Below, piece by piece: positions 59,309-64,000 of a DNA stretch of 64,000 nucleotides. Source of the DNA: Allomyces arbusculus (taxonomy: Eukaryota > Blastocladiomycota > Blastocladiomycetes > Blastocladiales > Blastocladiaceae). The translations under genes and the position numbers were made by a program. A model generated the notes under the pieces. It searched no databases. It was not told where the DNA came from and saw only the letters and a list, made by a program, of their open reading frames with translations. The stretch is from the NCBI GenBank assembly GCA_027604705.1, contig JADHYV010000011.1, positions 434,001 through 498,000 of the forward strand, given 5' to 3'. Numbering within the stretch: the stretch's first letter is position 1; each line of letters starts with the position of its first letter.

Positions 59309-61176
59309 CTACAGCAGCGCCGGCATCATGGGCCCCATGGTGGGCCGGCCTCCGTGCGGCCACGCGAGCATCGCCGGCTCATCGTCGTGCATTCCGACCA
59401 TCATGGCGCCGAAGGGCGAGTTGCTCGACGAGAAATTCATGCTCGACCCGCGCCGTTGCTCCTCCATTCTCCTCCATGGGCATGACCCAGCGGCGGAGCC
59501 GCCATCCAATGCCGCGAGCCGATTCGCAACCGCAGCGCGATTCCGGCGCAAACTCGCCCAAGGACTGTTGTCGACAATCTCGTCAGCCGCAGGTGCGGCG
59601 GCAATTGTGGGTCGAGCTGCCAGCGCATCGACCGGGTACCGGCCCATGAGCGTGACCAAGTACTCGCGGTACACGCACTGCACCTGGCCCGCGGCAAATG
59701 TGCGTCCGTGCAAAATCGCCAACGTGCGCGCGCGCGTTTCCGGGTCAAGGTGGCGAATGGCCGTGACCAAATCGGCCACGGCCGGGCCGCGCGTGGCCAC
59801 GACTGCGGTCGCCAACGAGGACTGGGACGCGTCGACGCCTGCGGTCGTGAGCGCGTTCTTGAACGGGCACCGCGACGTGCCCGGCGCGGGCGTGGGCCGT
59901 GCGACCGCCTGAGCGTGGCACTTGCGCATCGCCGTGGACGCGACGGGGCACTGCGAAATCAATCCGGTCCACATGGCGCCGACCGACGCGGTCGAGTCGG
60001 TGCGCACAATGTGGTCGTTGGTCCCGCCGAGCGCACGCGCAGCCACGTCAAGCCGTTGCCGCACTTGCACAGCTGTTTCCGTGTCGTGTGGGAGCGACTG
60101 CGACGCCGTCAGCGCCGTCGTTAGCGATTCCATCCACTGCCGGTTCTCTCCCTCGTCGCCCTCATCGTCGCTAAACTGTAGCAATTCAGCGAGCGGATCG
60201 GCGTCAACGAGTGCCGGTGGGCCCGACGTGGCGAGCCACGAGTCGGGCACGTCCTGGAACAGGTCCGACGCGAAGAGCCAGTCGCTCGGCTCGTCGGTGG
60301 GCCGTGGGCACAGTCCAGCGGCGGCGACCGCGTCGGGAGACCGCCACAGACCCGAAAACGGGCACATAGTGGGTGGAGCAGGAGATGGTGACATGGACGA
60401 GCTAGCCAATGACGAGGTGCTCGGCGTAGGCAACGACGGCGAGTCGCGGCCGTTGTTGGTTTCCTTACGGTGTGCGGGGATGGCGTGATCAACATCGTCA
60501 TCTTCCCGCGCACGCTTTTGTGCTGTGCCGGAGACTGGAACGAGTGCGGCAAAGTGCGTGCCCGGAATCGGAACCCCGCGCATGTGCTTGGGCGCACGCG
60601 GGTTGTAGGCGCGCGGGAGGTGATTGACGTCGAGCGGGACCGGCGGGACGTGGGCGGGCCGGCGCGTCGTCATGCAGCGCCATCTGCGGGCGCAAGAATT
60701 TGATGAGCGATGAGTCAAGATGATCCACAAAAGAAGAAATGACAAACGCACTTGTCCTTGAGATCGGCAGGACGGCGGCGCGGATCAAACGGTAGGTCCG
60801 GGTCAGCGACCATGGCCGACCACCCACCAACGCCGTGCCGCTGTACGCCGAGCATCAGCGCGGCGACCTCTTCGTCGGACCATGGGTGGCGAGCACGCTT
60901 GCCGTTTGTGGGTGCGAGTGCCGGCGCCGATGTGGGCGAGGGCTCAGCGGCGACCGTTGTCGCGGGTGTGGAAGTGGAGGGTGCGGTTCGGCCGGTCCTT
61001 GGACAGACTCGAGCCGACGAATCTGATTCGGCAGCGCTGGCGGCGTGGACCGGAGTGTTTGCGGCAAAGACCGGTGCATACGAGGTGGGGACGTTGATCC
61101 AAGCGGGGTTCGTGGCAACGGCGGCGGCAGCGGCAGCGGCGGCGGCCCACGGGCAAGCGGGGTTGCTGGCCGACAT
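59309..61176 (-). CDS. Telobox MYB-domain protein 2
   Basis: Paralogue of the protein at 27560-30326. Exons are complement of 60752-61176 and 59309-60683 (intron 68 nt, GTGCGT...GCAG); 599 residues. The MYB domain lies at residues 97-145: HPWSDEEVAALMLGVQRHG, VGGWSAMVADPDLPFDPRR, then the telobox ADLKDK-WR split by the intron between the two A of the Lys codon and the rest, the same point as in protein 1. Protein 2 lacks the two earlier introns of protein 1. The Pro/Ser/Ala-rich remainder shares little by eye except scattered acidic patches. Likely binds telobox-type DNA; whether either protein is a telomere factor cannot be told from sequence. Confidence 0.84.
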
Positions 61177-62204
61177 GGTTTGGCTGGACGGGGGTTGCGA
61201 TCCAAATTGGTCCTTGTCGAGGCCGCTTGCAACGTTGAAATAGGCCACAGAAGACGTGCAGGAGAATGCAGCAAGTCGCGCGCACGGTGGAGCGGTACAG
61301 CGGCCGACAGCAGGTTCGGGGCCCGCGAGATTGGCGCAGCAGCGGGGCGGCGGAGGACGGGGGCTGGTTGCGAGTGATTGCTGTCGCGATCACGCCTTGC
61401 CAGTTGGGAGCGGACCGAAGTGCCTCTTGGCGCTGCCTCCTGTATTTATCTGCTGGGCGCGTGAGGGGTCGGCCACGCGTTACCGCTCCTCGTCGACGAT
61501 GATGGGCGGAAGAGGAGTCCCTTCCCCGCGGCGTCGCGCGGTTGCGACGGTGCTGTCCCCTTGGCGTCCTGCCGTCCCTTCCTTCCGACCATGAGCGGCC
61601 CGCGCGTGTGCACCTTAGTATGTACGCTCCCACCACCGCGCGTGGGGCGCTCGCCGACCCGCTCCTTGGTGGCGCCCCGAAACATCCCGTTGCCCGAATT
61701 TTGGTGCGGTTGTTGTTTTTCGCTGTGTGGTGGGGGGTGCACGTCCCCTTGTCCCCTCTGGCCGGTCGAGCATGTCCTCAACCACGCGCGGCCCGTGCGG
61801 CCGCAGTGAGATTGCATCAACAATCAACAGCTTGTCGGTCTATTGATTCTCCAACGCGCGTGCCCCACCACGCTGACCAAGCACACCTCGCCCACTTGGA
61901 CAGTTGTGTCACTATCCAACGCGTCGTGCCTCGCGCTGCCTTACCATGATTGCCGCAGGAGTGACCGGTGACTCTGCTCCCTGGCGTGCAAAGTCGTGAA
62001 CAGTGACCACACACGCGACGCGTCGCGACGCGTCCCACCTCATCTTACGCTGCGGAACGACACGGTGGCCACGCGGGCCTCCTCTCATCTCTTCCCCACC
62101 TTGTCCCGTCTGCCCATCGCCACGACATGCCGCGCATTTGATGGCCGCGGCACGCGTCCCGCATCTCACCGCCCCCCACTTGCGCGCGCACCTACCCGCT
62201 TTGG
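61177..62204. other. Intergenic, 1.0 kb
   Basis: Upstream of telobox MYB 2 and downstream of NAD kinase. CG-rich with several overlapping ORFs below 230 codons on both strands and no motif. A TATTTAT on the plus strand near 61442 might be a promoter element of MYB 2 read in reverse; not supported further. Confidence 0.45.
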
Positions 62205-63726
62205 CTAACAAGACGACGACGGATCCGTCGCGCCCGACGTGGCACCGTGCTCCATAAAGTTTTGGTTCCACCGGAGCCGCTCGTTGATGTTGGCCACCCA
62301 ATCGGCCCCACCCGCGCCCTCGACGTGCGAAATGTACGGCACGGGCTCGCCGCCGCCGTGAATCTGTCGGTCGTAGCACGATCAGTTCCTGCCAAAGCGG
62401 TTGCCAATCGGTGAATCCGTCGAGCTACGTACATGAACGGCGTCGTTGGGCGCGACTTGCCCAATCAGCTCGCCGTCGACCGACACGTCGAGCGAAACCG
62501 GCGCACGCAGACCTCTACCGGTCGCCTGCAGCGAAATCAAACTTGATTGCGGGAACAGCGCCGGTCGGAACGAGAGCGACCGTGGGCAAATAGGCGTCAA
62601 GAGAATGCCGGGGACCTCGGGATGCACGAGCGGGCCACCCGCTGAGAGCGAGTACGCGGTTGATCCGGTCGGCGTGGCAATAATGAGACTAGAAGACGAA
62701 GAAGATCAGTTTGTGGTTCTTGCACGGGAACGGTCGCTTCACAGCGTGGCTACGAACCCGTCTGCCTGCGATTGGGACAAGGAGGACCAGAGCGTCAGTT
62801 CTCGCCACAGCAAAAAACTGCAAGAACACCGTTCAACGTACAATCGCCTGCGTCAGGAGCTGACCATCGACACGGCAATCGATACTCGCCATGGCCGGGA
62901 CAGGCGTGCGGTGCACCAGCACCTCGTTCATCACGTGCAGCTTGAGCGGTTTCGCTGCTGTCGCGAACGATTCCCCGTTCCCGCCCTTAGAGCGCGACGA
63001 AACAAACTGGCGCACGGCCGCGGCCGACGTCAACGACGCCGGCGAGTCCCGCACAACGTGGCACACGAGCCGGTCGCGGTACGAGACGCGGATTGCGCCG
63101 TCGTAGGCACGGTTCAACACGCCCGGGAACTCGTCAATGCCTGTTTTTCGCAAGGAAAGGTACGGTCAGCGATTCCGCAAATGAATGAAGCCAGCAGAAT
63201 GAGGCGAAAAGGAGCATACGGAACGGAGGGAGGAAGTTGAGCGTGCCAAGCGAAAACGACGCAACGGGCGGTACGGGTCCTTGGAACAGTGAGGAAACGT
63301 GGAGCAGGGTGCCGTCGCCGCCAAGCGCCACGACCAAGTGGATGTCCTTGGCGAGTGCACGTACCTCTACATCAACGCAACATTCAGGAGCATGCTCGAG
63401 CATGTTCTTGCACCGAGCTCCGTAGAGAGAGCAATTAGGTACTCACCCGCACTCGACACCATGTCGCACGATTGCGCCAAGCGACGCATCGCATCGCCGT
63501 CCGGTCTCGGTTCGATATGGTCGGCGTCGGTGTGGACGCCTGGCGGCGGCGGTATGCGAGTTGTCGGAAGTTCGAGTAAGATTTGTGTGTCTGGGTGCTC
63601 GCGCCGGAGCCACGTTGCCATATCGGCGGCAGCGCGCAAAGTCCGCGGGTCGCCCGGCTTGCGGACCAGCAGGATACGGCGCAGGGCCCCGCCGAGAGCT
63701 GGGAAAATGGTGCGCGGCGGGAACAT
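62205..63726 (-). CDS. NADK: NAD kinase (ATP-NAD kinase, Utr1/Pos5 family)
   Basis: Makes NADP from NAD with ATP. Six exons, complement of 63447-63726, 63220-63366, 62842-63140, 62758-62765 (8 nt), 62433-62688, 62205-62363; introns 69-80 nt; 382 residues in one frame. Catalytic GGDGT is at residues 109-113 (LVVALGGDGTLLHVSSLF), followed by SLGTLNFLPPF, MNEVLVHR, then [20 protein letters not shown], the second hallmark. The ADG is supplied only by the 8-nt exon (GCAGACGG) plus one base; without it the frame breaks. The C-terminus has DVSVDGE and DWVANINERLRWN, as in the family. Arg/Pro-rich N-terminus could be a mitochondrial presequence (Pos5-like), unproven. Confidence 0.92.
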
Positions 63727-64000
63727 GGTGGGCGTGGTGTCGCGGTTGGTTGGAGCGGTGCTGGTAGCAGTTGGGCACCTGGTTGCTACGCGGCGCGCTC
63801 GACCTCTAGAGAGAAGCGGGTCCGGCCGGGTCGAATGCCCATGGTGGTGGTTCCTCGTTTGTGTAAAGGACGTGCTGATCGGTATTTGCAGCGGTTGATC
63901 AACAATGCGGACGATGGGACGCGCGTCGAGTCAAACCTGCAAATCCCACGTGCTCGTGCCGCACGACGCGTCCCGGCCAAATCAACTGGCGATCGAAATG
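63727..64000. other. NAD kinase 5' flank at window edge
   Basis: 274 bases, GC-rich, no gene supported before the window ends. Confidence 0.4.

Overview
The window looks like nuclear DNA of a flagellated (zoosporic) fungus. Genes are GC-rich and broken by many short introns. The gene set is fungal: a Fus3/Kss1-type MAP kinase, ILV3, a Fmn1-type riboflavin kinase, UBC4 and an Izh/PAQR receptor. Three genes are typical of organisms with motile flagella: MNS1, a CFAP97-family protein and IQCH. A chytrid or, more likely to my eye, a blastocladiomycete fits best. The lineage is an inference, not a search result.

I support 23 protein-coding genes; joined exons keep one reading frame in every model. 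From left to right: the C-terminal part of a Fus3/Kss1 MAP kinase (+), cut by the window edge; ILV3 (+); ATP7 (-) and NDUFB8 (+) as a divergent oxidative-phosphorylation pair; PCH2/TRIP13 (+); two tiny secreted-peptide precursors (+); MNS1 (+); a 4.5 kb CpG-depleted, gene-free block; ARIH1-type RBR ligase (-); a PAQR receptor (-); a CFAP97-family protein (+); a repeat-bearing gap; a telobox MYB protein (+); a Thr/Pro-rich secreted wall-type protein (-); a 1657-residue SF3B3-propeller/RhoGEF fusion (+); a repeat-bearing gap with a frame-broken relic and a decayed copy of the IQCH 3' end; IQCH (-); riboflavin kinase (+); DPH7 (-); ATP2 (+); a leucine-rich repeat protein (-); UBC4 (-); POP4 (-); a second telobox MYB protein (-); NAD kinase (-). 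I see no tRNA, rRNA, CRISPR array, intact mobile element or viral fossil.

Most introns are 54-98 nt (extremes 210 nt and tiny exons of 8-38 nt). Donors are GTACGT, GTGCGT, GTTCGT and repeatedly GTCCGT, a CTGAC branch motif is common, and acceptors end in AG. Two introns have long C runs directly after CTGAC.

There is no operon logic, but themes recur: mitochondrial energy and cofactor metabolism (ILV3, ATP7, NDUFB8, ATP2, riboflavin kinase, NAD kinase), flagellum (MNS1, CFAP97, IQCH), meiosis and mating signalling (PCH2, the MAP kinase and, speculatively, the two peptide precursors), ubiquitin transfer (ARIH1, UBC4), and RNA/translation (POP4, DPH7). The most unusual items are the SF3B3-RhoGEF fusion, the paired peptide precursors with a shared Lys-Lys-Asn junction, the 8-nt exon in NAD kinase, and the CpG-depleted block.
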